A stretch of DNA of 32,264 nt from Nitrososphaerota archaeon (GTDB lineage: Archaea; Thermoproteota; Nitrososphaeria; Nitrososphaerales; JACQRY01): contig JACPCU010000030.1 of the NCBI GenBank assembly GCA_016184315.1, positions 1-32,264 of the forward strand, in the 5' to 3' direction. Of the stretch, positions 23,733 through 32,066 are shown in pieces; the stretch's first letter is position 1, and the number at the start of each line of letters is the position of its first letter. Position numbers and translations under genes: made by a program. The notes beneath the pieces are model-generated. The model was not told the DNA's origin and made no database searches. It saw only the letters and a list, made by a program, of their open reading frames with translations.

Positions 23733-24040
23733 GGTATGCGTTATCTGGTTCTGCTCTATCTTCGGGACCTGGTGGATCTTCCCCCCATTCAAAAACGAGA
23801 AAATGTTCCCTTTACCCGTTTTATATAGCCCCCCTACACCCGTCCTATGCCGGTGCGCAGAACCCAAGTCTCGACAATTGAACAGAACTCATTATCTAGT
23901 TTCTGATTATGCTGCTGGAGTATGTGGTTCTTGAGTTCATATTGGAAGAGGAGATACGCACCCGTACCCCGAAGAGTTAATCACAGCCAACGTCAAATAG
24001 CTTAAGTTAGGGTCAAAACCATTCAAGCGTAGGAAACCCA
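23733..24040. other. Intergenic region with TATA boxes and two short ORFs
   Basis: No family gene seen in 308 bases. GTTTTATATAG near 23815-23827 is a strong TATA candidate and lies about 25 bases before an ATG at 23847 that opens only 19 codons. A second 23-codon ORF starts at 23909. A short transcript or small RNA from this promoter is possible. GCTTAAGTTA (about 24000-24009) is the likely TATA box of the sugar dehydrogenase gene. Confidence 0.4.
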
Positions 24041-25399
24041 ATGAAACTTATTCTGGCGGTGACAGTTCTATTCATAATAGTGGCGGCAGCATCGTTTCTG
24101 TCTGGAACTTTGTTTCCCCAGACAAGCAACACAGTCACACTTACAACCACCCGCACCACTTCCGCTAAGCCACCACCAGAAACTACAACAAGGACGGTAA
24201 CCTCAACCCAACAAGCGACTCAAACCATAACACAGACAACCACTCAAACAAATCTGCTTACAACAACCACCACCGCCACCCGAACCTCAACCCAAACCGT
24301 CGCGAAGCAAACCCTACCCCTCAGCAAAATGAACGTAGAAGTCGCATTCCCAAACCTTGCATCAAGACGACCCGTATATCTTACCCATGCAGATGACTCT
24401 ACCAACAGGATCTTCCTAGTTCTGCAAGCAGGCCAAATCCTTGTCTTTCCAAATCACCCTAACACCTCTTCAACAGAAGTATTCCTCGACATCAGAGACC
24501 GAGTCAACAGCGCAGGAAACGAGGAAGGCCTACTGGGACTTGTCTTTGACACCAAGTTCAAAGAAAACGGATTCTTCTATGTGTACTACACTGCTTCCCC
24601 CCCTGCGCGCTCAGTAGTATCACGATTCACTGTCAGCTCAAACAATTCCAACGCAGCGGAAAAGACAAGTGAACTCGTCCTCTTGGAAGTGGCTCAACCC
24701 TTCTCCAACCACAACGGCGGCAACATCCTCTTCGGACCGGATGGATACCTGTACATCGGTCTGGGAGACGGAGGAGGCGCTGGCGATCCCTTTGGGCACG
24801 GACAGAACAAGAACACACTGCTCGGCTCTATCCTAAGAATAGATGTTAGAAACGTTTCCCGCGACGTAAGATACAAAATCCCAGTAGACAATCCCTTCGC
24901 AGGCTCCAAGGAAGCTAGACCTGAAATATGGGCGTACGGGCTAAGAAATCCGTGGCGGTTCAGCTTCGACACCGAAACAGGGCTGTTCTATGCGGCTGAT
25001 GTTGGACAGAACAGCTACGAGGAAGTCGACATCATCATCCGAGGCGGCAACTACGGATGGAACATTATGGAAGGAGCACACTGCTACCCGCCGTCAGCAA
25101 CTGACTGCAAGAAAGAAGGCTTGATTCCACCCATAGTCGAATACACCCATAACCTTGGCTGTTCGATAACAGGCGGCTACGTTTACCGAGGCAGCAAGCT
25201 GAGCTCCCTCTACGGAGCATACGTCTATGGAGATTTTTGCAGCGGAAGAATATGGGCCCTCAGATACGATGGAAAAGGGGTGACCGAGCACATGGAGATA
25301 GTCGACTCAAATCTCCAAATATCGTCCTTCGGCGTGGATCAACAAGGCGAACTCTACATCCTCTCCTTCGACAACAAGATCTACAGACTAGTCCCGTAA
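24041..25399 (+). CDS. Exported PQQ-type glucose/sorbosone dehydrogenase homolog with Thr-rich linker
   Basis: A 452-residue protein. An N-terminal hydrophobic signal/anchor (residues 2-22) is followed by a Thr-rich linker (about 29-90) that probably carries O-glycans. Beyond it is a six-bladed propeller of the soluble aldose/sorbosone dehydrogenase family (~100-452): GNEEGLLGLVFDTKFKENGF, NHNGGNILFGPDGYLYIGLGDGGG with the catalytic-position His224, RNPWRFSFDTETG, ADVGQNSYEEVDII and GGNYGW. Such proteins oxidise aldoses with PQQ. It acts outside the membrane. No PQQ biosynthesis gene is in the window, so the cofactor would have to be made elsewhere or acquired. Confidence 0.85.
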   Translation: MKLILAVTVLFIIVAAASFLSGTLFPQTSNTVTLTTTRTTSAKPPPETTTRTVTSTQQATQTITQTTTQTNLLTTTTTATRTSTQTVAKQTLPLSKMNVEVAFPNLASRRPVYLTHADDSTNRIFLVLQAGQILVFPNHPNTSSTEVFLDIRDRVNSAGNEEGLLGLVFDTKFKENGFFYVYYTASPPARSVVSRFTVSSNNSNAAEKTSELVLLEVAQPFSNHNGGNILFGPDGYLYIGLGDGGGAGDPFGHGQNKNTLLGSILRIDVRNVSRDVRYKIPVDNPFAGSKEARPEIWAYGLRNPWRFSFDTETGLFYAADVGQNSYEEVDIIIRGGNYGWNIMEGAHCYPPSATDCKKEGLIPPIVEYTHNLGCSITGGYVYRGSKLSSLYGAYVYGDFCSGRIWALRYDGKGVTEHMEIVDSNLQISSFGVDQQGELYILSFDNKIYRLVP

Positions 25400-25431
25400 C
25401 CCTAGAAAAGATCGTGGAGCGACCTCTCCAG

Positions 25432-26274
25432 CTAAGCCTGCCCGACAGGAGGCGGCCTACTAGCATCATAGTAGATGAGGAAAGCGATAAGGAAGAAGAG
25501 TGGTGAAAAGATGGTTTGAACTATGCTTGGAACAAGGACCGCGACAGACAGGTTCCCGGGGAGAAAGGCCACCTTCAAGTTCACGTCAAAGCCACTGAAG
25601 AAAAAGAGAAGAATAGGCGCTGAAGACACAAGGATAATGCCACAGACCAGCGAAGCATAGGCCAGAAAAGCCTTGTACTTAGCTCTGAGCACTCTAATCG
25701 CCTTCTCCACAGAGCCCCCTATGCCAGCGTCGTCAACAACAGCCGGAGCTAAAAGAAGATAGAAGCCTGCCTGAACAAACGCAGCAATAACAGCGAAGAC
25801 AATGGCGACTGGAGCGAACGACTGCATAATAGCAGATTCTGACGGAGGAGGTTGTCCCTGCGCCGCTTGTCCAACCATGCTCAAGATAACAGGCATAATC
25901 GTAATCACCCCGACTACTGTGAAAACCCCTACGAGAAGACCGACATAGATCAAGGCGAGGCCAAGAATCCTAACGAAATACTTCCTTACACTGCGCCCCC
26001 ACTCAGCAATGCTGACTTTTCCCTCAGTCACAGCCTTCCCAGTCATACCAGATTCACCGAGGAGAACCAAGAATCCGACTGTTACAGTGACTAGCAGCAA
26101 AGCAAAGGTCTGAAGTAGAAAAGAACCTATGTCGGACAACTGATTACGCGTCGGTGACATGGGAGGTGAAGGGAAGAGCAGTGAAGTAGATAGCGATTGG
26201 AGGACAGCCACAAGACTAGGAATTATCAATACAGGGTTAGAACCATAGAGATGCAAGCTACGTGTCAGGATCAC
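25432..26274 (-). CDS. Polytopic membrane protein of unknown function
   Basis: A 280-residue protein with about six hydrophobic segments. Helix-rich features are PVLIIPSLVAVLQSLS at the start, TFALLLVTVTVGFLVLLGE, RILGLALIYVGLLVGVFTVV, PVAIVFAVIAAFVQAGFYLLLAPAVV and two C-terminal segments. The spacing of GSVEKAIRVLRAKYKAFLAY between membrane segments resembles glycerophosphodiester-phosphodiesterase-associated/DUF975-type membrane domains, in which such an amphipathic segment recurs; I would not assign it. It converges on the sugar dehydrogenase gene with 32 bases between stops. Confidence 0.7.
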   Translation of the reverse strand: MILTRSLHLYGSNPVLIIPSLVAVLQSLSTSLLFPSPPMSPTRNQLSDIGSFLLQTFALLLVTVTVGFLVLLGESGMTGKAVTEGKVSIAEWGRSVRKYFVRILGLALIYVGLLVGVFTVVGVITIMPVILSMVGQAAQGQPPPSESAIMQSFAPVAIVFAVIAAFVQAGFYLLLAPAVVDDAGIGGSVEKAIRVLRAKYKAFLAYASLVCGIILVSSAPILLFFFSGFDVNLKVAFLPGNLSVAVLVPSIVQTIFSPLFFLIAFLIYYDASRPPPVGQA

Positions 26275-26333
26275 AATGTTTCAACACTAGATCTTGACGA
26301 GCCCTTAAAAGCCTATGCGGAAAGGCGGCGAAA

Positions 26334-26609
26334 CTAATACTCGGGTAGACTAATGAGATTATCGGAAACTGTATCGAAGTCTCTTGTTCTGAGATATTTA
26401 ATGTTCCCCTTGACAGCAACCTGCAGTTCTGCAGGGACGCCGGTTTCTGGATCTAGCACCCAGAAGGTGTCGATGCCGCGCTCAATGCGCCTAATCGCGT
26501 CTTCTCTTGCTATCACCCCCAAGTCACCCCATGCGCCGATGTGCGTGATGCATGCGCAGTCGTTGTAGGGCGGAGAACCTTTCTTGATACAGGTGACTTG
26601 TCTGCTCAA
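26334..26609 (-). CDS. DUF3892 protein
   Basis: A 91-residue product starting at TTG (26607-26609). Features match DUF3892 (PF13031): RQVTCIKKGSPPYNDCACITHIG at the start, REDAIRRIERGIDTFWVLD with the helix before a beta strand, AELQVAVKGNIKYLRT, and DNLISLPEY at the end. The family is small, often found alone and of unknown function. A TATA box about 31 bases upstream of the TTG supports leaderless initiation there. Confidence 0.85.
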   Translation of the reverse strand: MSRQVTCIKKGSPPYNDCACITHIGAWGDLGVIAREDAIRRIERGIDTFWVLDPETGVPAELQVAVKGNIKYLRTRDFDTVSDNLISLPEY

Positions 26610-26635
26610 GCCGTTTTCCCCATAATGGTAAAAAT

Positions 26636-26644
26636 CATATAAAG
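26636..26644 (-). promoter_or_regulatory. TATA box of DUF3892 gene
   Basis: On the minus strand CTTTATATG is centred about 31 bases upstream of the TTG start at 26609, matching archaeal TBP-site spacing for a leaderless transcript. Confidence 0.5.
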
Positions 26645-26739
26645 ATTTGTTGGTTGTGGCAAAGAATACACGTTCAGACGTTGGGGGTAGGGGCTTGTCG
26701 ACCTTGACAAGAGATCAAGATAGTAGAGCTTGAACCTGA

Positions 26740-27237
26740 CTAGTCTTCAACCACTTCTATCATGCTTACGGGTTGAGATGCCGATTTGTTTACAGCATCC
26801 CAGATTTGCCTTATGCTGCCTATCAGCGGAGGAGTCATCATAAGGTATAGAATAGGCTGAAACTCCATGGTAACGAATAGATCCATGACACTTACCGACA
26901 ACACACCTCCGTTCGTTATCGAGTAAATGTAGACTGCTTCAACGAAACCCAGACATACGGCTGAAGCGGCTGCAAGCACGTGTCCCTTCAGCATTATCCG
27001 GATCACTGTCAGAGTTACAATAACTGAGAAGTAGGCGGTGATGGTTGTTTCGACATTAGGAGTAAGCTGTCCTGTTAGATTGTACAGTATGCTCGGAGCG
27101 AGAAAGAAGAAGGCGTAGTTGATAAGCACGAGTATTGCAGCATGAATGCCTCTAGGTACATACTTCAAGACTGCACTACGATTCCGTCTAGGAACCTCCA
27201 AACCCACACTACCCTCTGATGGAAACCCTCCAGCCAT
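26740..27237 (-). CDS. Four-segment membrane protein, last of a membrane operon
   Basis: A 165-residue protein with about four hydrophobic segments: AAILVLINYAFFFLAPSILY, YFSVIVTLTVIRIML, LAAASAVCLGFVEAVYIYSI and FVTMEFQPILYLMMTPPLIG. It starts 29 bases inside the end of the WHy/LEA-like gene, so the two are translationally coupled. No family is recognised. The N-terminal 25 residues are polar and basic (VPRRNRSAVLKYVPRG), positioned to stay in the cytoplasm. Confidence 0.7.
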   Translation of the reverse strand: MAGGFPSEGSVGLEVPRRNRSAVLKYVPRGIHAAILVLINYAFFFLAPSILYNLTGQLTPNVETTITAYFSVIVTLTVIRIMLKGHVLAAASAVCLGFVEAVYIYSITNGGVLSVSVMDLFVTMEFQPILYLMMTPPLIGSIRQIWDAVNKSASQPVSMIEVVED

Positions 27238-28030
27238 AAGAGAAATCCTGACTGGCTAACAATATGTCAGCAAGATACGTGCCTGGACCGACAGCACTCG
27301 TAGTCACATAGATGTCAACGGTTCTCTGGTAGGATTCTTCAGGAGAGGCTTTTACCACCGTAGAACCAAGTCCGTAGAAGCCCTCAGCAGGTCTTCTTGG
27401 AGTAGATGCGATTCGAACTGAGAGATCAGCGTCAATAGGAATGGGCGATCTGTTTGTGAATCCGACGGTTACTGGAATCTTGACATGTGTTTGATTATGG
27501 GGCGCAGGAACACCTAGAGCCAATCTGAAGCCGTCTAAGGCAGGGCCTACGGTGTTATTCAAGGCACCAGAGACGGTTCCCTTCACAAAAGGCTGTAATC
27601 CGCCGGTTGCGTCGATCCGCATGCTCATCAAAGTGCCGTTAAACAAGATCTTCTTTGCTAGAACCGGATTGCTGAGGACTTGATTGAACTGTATGGGTAG
27701 GTCAAGGTCGATTCTGCGGCTGCTCCCCGGCGGTATAGTCAAGGGACCCAGTGAACCTGAGCCTATGCTGAATCCGTCCACGGCTACTGAGGCTTTGAAG
27801 GCAAGCGAGATTGGGTAGATCCCCCTGTTCTCAAGGTCTAAGCCTGAAATAGAGAAGTGAGTAGAATTCATCGCGATGTTTCGGCTGAAACCTTGTTGGT
27901 TAAGGTTTTGGAAAACGTAGGTGGCTTCCTGGTAACCTGAGTAGGCGAGGGTTGCGAGGATCAGGAGTGTGACTAGGCCTATGGACAGCGTTATCAGCTT
28001 GAGGCCTTTGACGGAGAGGGCCTCCTCCAA
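27209..28030 (-). CDS. Anchored WHy/LEA-2-like protein with two extracytoplasmic domains
   Basis: A 273-residue protein: an N-terminal membrane segment (ITLSIGLVTLLILATLAYSG, ~13-32) followed by a soluble region outside the membrane. Two similar beta-rich domains are seen: HFSISGLDLENRGIYPISLAF with GPLTIPPGSSRRIDLDLPI, then HVKIPVTVGFTNRSPIPIDA with STVVKASPEESYQRTVDIYV. The pattern of strand, N-x-(G/S)-x-x-P-I, hydrophobic strand and Pro-rich turn matches WHy/LEA-2 domains, which occur in archaeal membrane-associated proteins. Function is unknown. It overlaps the next gene by 29 bases and lies 43 bases after the previous one, forming an operon. Confidence 0.7.
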   Translation of the reverse strand: MEEALSVKGLKLITLSIGLVTLLILATLAYSGYQEATYVFQNLNQQGFSRNIAMNSTHFSISGLDLENRGIYPISLAFKASVAVDGFSIGSGSLGPLTIPPGSSRRIDLDLPIQFNQVLSNPVLAKKILFNGTLMSMRIDATGGLQPFVKGTVSGALNNTVGPALDGFRLALGVPAPHNQTHVKIPVTVGFTNRSPIPIDADLSVRIASTPRRPAEGFYGLGSTVVKASPEESYQRTVDIYVTTSAVGPGTYLADILLASQDFSYGWRVSIRG

Positions 28031-28073
28031 AGCCTACTGAACCACCCCTTGTCCCTGATCAGACGGCGAGCGC

Positions 28074-28454
28074 CTACTTCTTGCCTTCTTTGTTCTCAGA
28101 GGAAGCCGTTTCTGAGCCTTCTGCAAGAGTAGCGATGCCCACGCCTTTCTCAACCCTGAAAGTTACAACACCCACGCCGCGGTCAACCTTCATGAAGTCC
28201 ACTCCTCTCAACAAAAGAATTGAGCCTACCCAACCCATGACGCCGAGAAACATTGCTTGGATCGCTGCGACCAAAATCTTGTTCAGTGATGCGATAAAAT
28301 CGCCTCCAGTTAAGGTAAGTGAGGAGTAGACACTGAATAAGTCGAAGGCTGAGCTGAAGGTGAATAGCAGAAGCACGACACCCACAGCCGTCAAGACTAT
28401 GCCTATCAAACCGCTCTTCTGGAGATTCATCTTGAAACCGAAAAGAGTGTTCAT
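28074..28454 (-). CDS. Two-segment membrane protein, first of the membrane operon
   Basis: A 126-residue protein with hydrophobic segments LIGIVLTAVGVVLLLFTFSSAF and ILVAAIQAMFLGVMGWVGSILLLRG separated by a polar loop, then a C-terminal cytoplasmic stretch that is beta-like (KVDRGVGVVTFRVEKGVGIAT) and ends in a charged tail. The Val/Gly repeated element suggests a small interaction domain. No family is recognised. It precedes the WHy/LEA-like and four-segment membrane genes on the same strand. Confidence 0.65.
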   Translation of the reverse strand: MNTLFGFKMNLQKSGLIGIVLTAVGVVLLLFTFSSAFDLFSVYSSLTLTGGDFIASLNKILVAAIQAMFLGVMGWVGSILLLRGVDFMKVDRGVGVVTFRVEKGVGIATLAEGSETASSENKEGKK

Positions 28455-28551
28455 TCAAAGTGGCTTAAGAGCCTTTCTTTGAAACACAACTGACAGAATG
28501 TTCTAAAGATGGTCAGCCTGAGCAGTGTCCATTCGATCAGATGCAGTGGAT

Positions 28552-28887
28552 CTACTGGGCGTGGCGGTAGTCGATCCAATCGTCCATCTGGGAGTCAACA
28601 GAGGAAAAGGTTTCATCTGCGATGATCGCGTAGAGTTCCCTAAGGTTTCCGAGGACCCTTCTGCACCTTATCTGCTTCTTGGACATGACTTCAAAGAGAC
28701 GATCCTGCCTTATGTTTAACAGCGTTTTGAGGTCAACATCCTCCCAAGATGAGCCTAGTTCCAGTTCCCTCAGGGTGAAGTGGTGCTTCAATTCCCGTCT
28801 TATCTCTGAGGAGAGGTCTACCGCCTGATTCCTTTCATCTATGCTTAGACTAAGGAAGTCTTTCCATCTCTGCACTGTTGCCGCCAT
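28552..28887 (-). CDS. Uncharacterised soluble helical protein
   Basis: A 111-residue charged, helical product: MAATVQRWKDFLSLSIDERN, AVDLSSEIRRELKHHF, TLLNIRQDRLFEVMSKKQIR and RVLGNLRELYAIIADETF. It has no membrane segment and no recognised motif. GAGCGAGGA precedes its ATG and an AT-rich GATTTATCC lies about 33 bases upstream, both supporting this start. It is 97 bases upstream of the membrane operon on the same strand. Confidence 0.65.
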   Translation of the reverse strand: MAATVQRWKDFLSLSIDERNQAVDLSSEIRRELKHHFTLRELELGSSWEDVDLKTLLNIRQDRLFEVMSKKQIRCRRVLGNLRELYAIIADETFSSVDSQMDDWIDYRHAQ

Positions 28888-29045
28888 TCCTCGCTCAAGG
28901 TGTATTCCTCTGTGAGGGATAAATCTCTGTGTATGTATGAAATACTACAACCATGGTGGTGAGCCGTGTGTCAAACAGGCCTACAGCTTCTCCTCCAATA
29001 GCCGAAACCTATTGGATAGAAGCGGTGACCCTCCGCTCCATCTGC

Positions 29046-29053
29046 TAATATAC
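29046..29053 (+). promoter_or_regulatory. TATA box of cyclophilin gene
   Basis: TAATATAC is centred about 27 bases before the ATG at 29076, so transcription would start at or next to that ATG. Confidence 0.5.
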
Positions 29054-29075
29054 CAGTTTCCTAGGTGTCGGAGCC

Positions 29076-29723
29076 ATGGGTCGAAGCAGCAGGAAAAAAG
29101 GCAAGAACCGTTTGACCATACTCTTGGTGCTAGCGATATTTCTAATAGGCACCTTCGCCTACGGTCTGACCCTGTTGACTCCAGCCCAACCGCCCGGTGA
29201 ACCCAAGTCTACTAATGCATCCAGCCAGCCAACTGCCGGAGAAGAGATTGCAGTCATAGATACGAAGTTTGGGAAGATGACCATAAGGTTCTTCCCTCAA
29301 GACGCCCCTCGCCACGTAGACAACTTCAAGAAACTGGCAAGGCAAGGCTTCTACGACGGAACCACTTTCCACAGAGTAATCCCGGGATTCATGATCCAAG
29401 GAGGCGACCCTAACACTAAGGACAATGATAGATCCAACGATGGATTCGGAGGACCGGGCTACACCGTGCCGGCAGAGTTCAACAGCAGAAGCCACAGGAG
29501 AGGAATAGTTTCTATGGCCCGATCCCAAGACCCCAACAGCGCAGGATCACAGTTCTTCATCGTCGTGCAGGACTCCACGTTCCTCGACCGGCAGTACACC
29601 GTCTTCGGAGAAGTCATCAACGGAATGGAAGTAGCTGACAAAATCGTTTCCCAGCAAAGGGATGAACACGATAATCCGCTGGAAAAGATTGAAGTGAAGG
29701 TCACCATAACCACAAACCGGTAA
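29076..29723 (+). CDS. Membrane-anchored cyclophilin-type peptidyl-prolyl isomerase
   Basis: A 215-residue protein. The basic N-terminus and single membrane segment (LTILLVLAIFLIGTFAYGLT, ~13-32) anchor it, followed by a Pro/Ser/Thr linker. The cyclophilin domain (~57-213) contains DNFKKLARQGFYDGTTFHRV (Arg in the FHRV active-site motif), GFMIQGGDPNT, GIVSMARS, AGSQFFIVVQDSTFLDRQYT. It accelerates proline isomerisation of extracytoplasmic proteins. The usual Trp of the WLDGKHTVFG motif is Phe (FLDRQYTVFG). The next gene starts 62 bases on in the same direction. Confidence 0.9.
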   Translation: MGRSSRKKGKNRLTILLVLAIFLIGTFAYGLTLLTPAQPPGEPKSTNASSQPTAGEEIAVIDTKFGKMTIRFFPQDAPRHVDNFKKLARQGFYDGTTFHRVIPGFMIQGGDPNTKDNDRSNDGFGGPGYTVPAEFNSRSHRRGIVSMARSQDPNSAGSQFFIVVQDSTFLDRQYTVFGEVINGMEVADKIVSQQRDEHDNPLEKIEVKVTITTNR

Positions 29724-29785
29724 CGAAAGGTCTAGTCAATACCTAACGCAACGGTTTTGTATCTGAAGATACCTGTTCCCCTTTT

Positions 29786-30088
29786 ATGTCTGAAGAGGAT
29801 TACCGCAAGTTCTCTGAGGCTGAAATTAAGAAGGAACTGGCTGAGCTGAAAGGCTGGAAGATCATTAATGGAAAGCTGAGCCGTTCATTCAAGTTCGCCG
29901 ACTTCAACGAGGCCTTCGGATTCATGACCAGGGTTGCATTAGAGGTGGAGAAGATGAATCACCACCCAGAATGGTTCAACGTGTATAACCAAGTCAAGAT
30001 CGACCTAGTCACCCATGATGTGGGTGGATTAAGCAACTTCGACTTCAAACTGGCCAATATAATCAACAAAGTAGCAGGCAAAGACTAA
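29786..30088 (+). CDS. Pterin-4a-carbinolamine dehydratase
   Basis: A 100-residue product, standard size. After the helix [16 protein letters not shown] and strand [17 protein letters not shown] come the active-site motif [18 protein letters not shown] and [16 protein letters not shown], characteristic of PCD/DCoH (His pair and THDxGG). The enzyme dehydrates 4a-hydroxytetrahydropterin, completing recycling after aromatic amino acid hydroxylation; no such hydroxylase is in the window, and archaeal PCD often works in pterin or molybdopterin metabolism. Leaderless start is plausible (TTTTGTATC ~31 bases upstream). Confidence 0.92.
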   Translation: MSEEDYRKFSEAEIKKELAELKGWKIINGKLSRSFKFADFNEAFGFMTRVALEVEKMNHHPEWFNVYNQVKIDLVTHDVGGLSNFDFKLANIINKVAGKD

Positions 30089-30137
30089 TGACGCATCGGT
30101 AGGCAATATATTGGGGGACAAGAAGAACTGATCTAAC

Positions 30138-30373
30138 TGTCTCTGAACCAAGCCGTCCCAGCCGGTGTCCAAGACACGATCTACCGTCAAAACCTCATAG
30201 GCTTCAAAGGTCTTGTAGGTCAATGTTGCTGAGATCTCACGGATTGGCTTGCTGTAGAGAATGGAGGCCAGTAACCACTTTACGATCTCCTCGTTTCTGC
30301 CAGATGAAAGATTTACGCTGAGTATCTTGGAGAAGGGTTCCCCATACTTTTCAATGAATTCTTCAATCTTCAA
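30138..30373 (-). pseudogene. Truncated DNA glycosylase/endonuclease-like gene remnant
   Basis: The N-terminal half of the frame starting at 30373 (MKIEEFIEKYGEPFSKILSV, then EEIVKWLLASILYSKPIREI, then FEAYEVLTVDRVLDTGWDGL) resembles the N-terminus of a family of HhH-type proteins where KWFLASLLFG and GWDGLV are followed by a catalytic region. Here, after GWDGLVQ, the frame changes to low-complexity sequence that overlaps the 3' end of the PCD gene and ends at 30029, so the catalytic half is missing. The family name is from memory and moderate confidence. Likely a deletion remnant. Confidence 0.5.
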
Positions 30374-30392
30374 TTTCTTCTATCGAGTTATT

Positions 30393-32054
30393 CTACTCAG
30401 ATTGCTTACTCTTCTCCGCCCTATGCTTCTCCAACTCCAAGGCTCTTAGCTCGTTTCTACGAATCTTCCCTGTGATGGTCTTGGGGAGATCGCTGACGAA
30501 CTCTATTCTCCTCGGATGCTTGTACGGTGCAGTTATCTTTTTGGTGAATTCAATAAGTTCATTCTCAAGATCCTTCGACCGAGAATATCCTTCTTTCAGC
30601 ACTATGAAGGCCTTAACCGCGGAGCCCAACAGATCATCGGGGCTCGCAACCGCTGCTGCCTCAGCAACTGCTGGGTGCTCCATCAACGCGCTTTCCACTT
30701 CGAAGGGACCTATCCTGTAGCCTGAACTCTTGATAATATCGTCCTTCCGCCCGATGAACCAGTAGTAGCCGTCTTGATCCCTGTAGACGGTGTCGCCAGT
30801 CAGATACCAGTCGCCGACAAAACACTTCTTTGTCCTCTCAGGATCCTTAACGTATTCCTGAAAGAGCCCCACCGGCCTATTGGGCTTAACTCTGACAGCT
30901 AGCTCTCCTTCTGATGCGGAGGGCAGCTCTTTGCCAGCGTCATCGACAACTGCAACGTCGAATCCCGGGGCAGGCAAACCCATGGAGCCGGACTTCACCT
31001 TGACACCCGGGAAATTTGCCACCACTATGGTTACCTCGGTCTGACCGTATCCGTCGCGAATAGTTAGATGGGTAGATTGCTTCCATTTTTCTATTACCTC
31101 GGGGTTGAGTGGTTCACCTGCGCTCATCGTTTCCCTTAGATGTGGGAACCTGTATTTCGACAAGTCTTCCAACACGATGCGTCTCCACGCGGTTGGAGGA
31201 GCGCAGAAAGAAGTGATGTGGTGCTTTTGCAGAACGTCTAGATGAGCTTTGGGGTCGAAACGGTCCTCATAGTAGTAGATGAAGATGCATGCGCCGACGT
31301 TCCAAGGGCCGAATAGGTTGCCGAACGCATGTTTAGCCCACCCTGTGCCGGTGATCGTCCAGTGAACGTCGCCGCTCCTAAGATTCAGCCACATTGAGGT
31401 GGTAGTGTGGCCGATGCCGTATGATGCTTGGGTATGCAGAACCATCTTGGGATAGCCGACGGTGCCAGAGGTAAAGTAGATCAGCATCGGGTCGCTGCTC
31501 CTAGTCTTCTCGACTGGCTTCATCTCCAAGGGCTTTGTCATCAAAGCAGTGTAGCTTCTCCACCCTGCCCTGTCGCCGTCGAGGAGTATCCATTCTTTGA
31601 CCGTGGCCGCATCTCCTCTCACCTCATCGACTTTGACCGCGCCCTCGGTATCAGTCACTACAACTGTTGCAGACGATTCTGCGAGCCTATACTTGATGTC
31701 CTTTGGAGTGAGCATGGTGGTTGCAGGCATCAAGACTGCTCCGAGCCTTATGCAGCCCAGAGCTAGCTCCCACCACTCCGGAATGTTTGGTAGCATCACA
31801 TAGATTCGGTCACCCTTACCTATTCCTAGGCTCTGGAGAACAGCAGCGAACCGTTTAGATCTGTTAGTTAGATCTGTGAAAGTGGCTTTCCTCTCTGTTC
31901 CTTGATCATCGACCCAGTGAAGAGCTACTTTACTAGGGTCGTTAGAATAGGCGTCGAAAACATTCGAGGCCCAGTTGAAGTATTCAGGCACACTCCATTG
32001 GAACTCAGCCCTCATCATCTTGTAGGATGCGTCAGACATCGGCGCTGAACTCAA
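30393..32054 (-). CDS. AMP-forming acyl-CoA synthetase
   Basis: A 553-residue ANL-family enzyme. The AMP-binding P-loop YFTSGTVGYPKMV is at 193-205, the substrate-pocket region SAGEPLNPEVIEKWKQ and DGYGQTE follow, the hinge motif YLTGDTVYRDQDGYYWFIGRKDD precedes the C-terminal domain, and the catalytic Lys530 lies in KTITGKIRRNEL. Best relatives are medium-chain or acetyl/propionyl-type synthetases, which activate a carboxylic acid to acyl-CoA via acyl-AMP in the cytoplasm. It starts 12 bases after the stop of the partial oxidoreductase gene, so both are likely one operon. Confidence 0.92.
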   Translation of the reverse strand: MSSAPMSDASYKMMRAEFQWSVPEYFNWASNVFDAYSNDPSKVALHWVDDQGTERKATFTDLTNRSKRFAAVLQSLGIGKGDRIYVMLPNIPEWWELALGCIRLGAVLMPATTMLTPKDIKYRLAESSATVVVTDTEGAVKVDEVRGDAATVKEWILLDGDRAGWRSYTALMTKPLEMKPVEKTRSSDPMLIYFTSGTVGYPKMVLHTQASYGIGHTTTSMWLNLRSGDVHWTITGTGWAKHAFGNLFGPWNVGACIFIYYYEDRFDPKAHLDVLQKHHITSFCAPPTAWRRIVLEDLSKYRFPHLRETMSAGEPLNPEVIEKWKQSTHLTIRDGYGQTEVTIVVANFPGVKVKSGSMGLPAPGFDVAVVDDAGKELPSASEGELAVRVKPNRPVGLFQEYVKDPERTKKCFVGDWYLTGDTVYRDQDGYYWFIGRKDDIIKSSGYRIGPFEVESALMEHPAVAEAAAVASPDDLLGSAVKAFIVLKEGYSRSKDLENELIEFTKKITAPYKHPRRIEFVSDLPKTITGKIRRNELRALELEKHRAEKSKQSE

Positions 32055-32066
32055 CTCTCCAGCCTC

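Noticed and set aside
24597-24603. Seven-C run inside the sugar dehydrogenase gene as a frameshift
   Set aside because: The frame continues with conserved propeller motifs on both sides, so the run is intact.
28525-28719. 64-codon plus-strand ORF
   Set aside because: Antisense to the 111-residue protein, which has start signals and a better composition.
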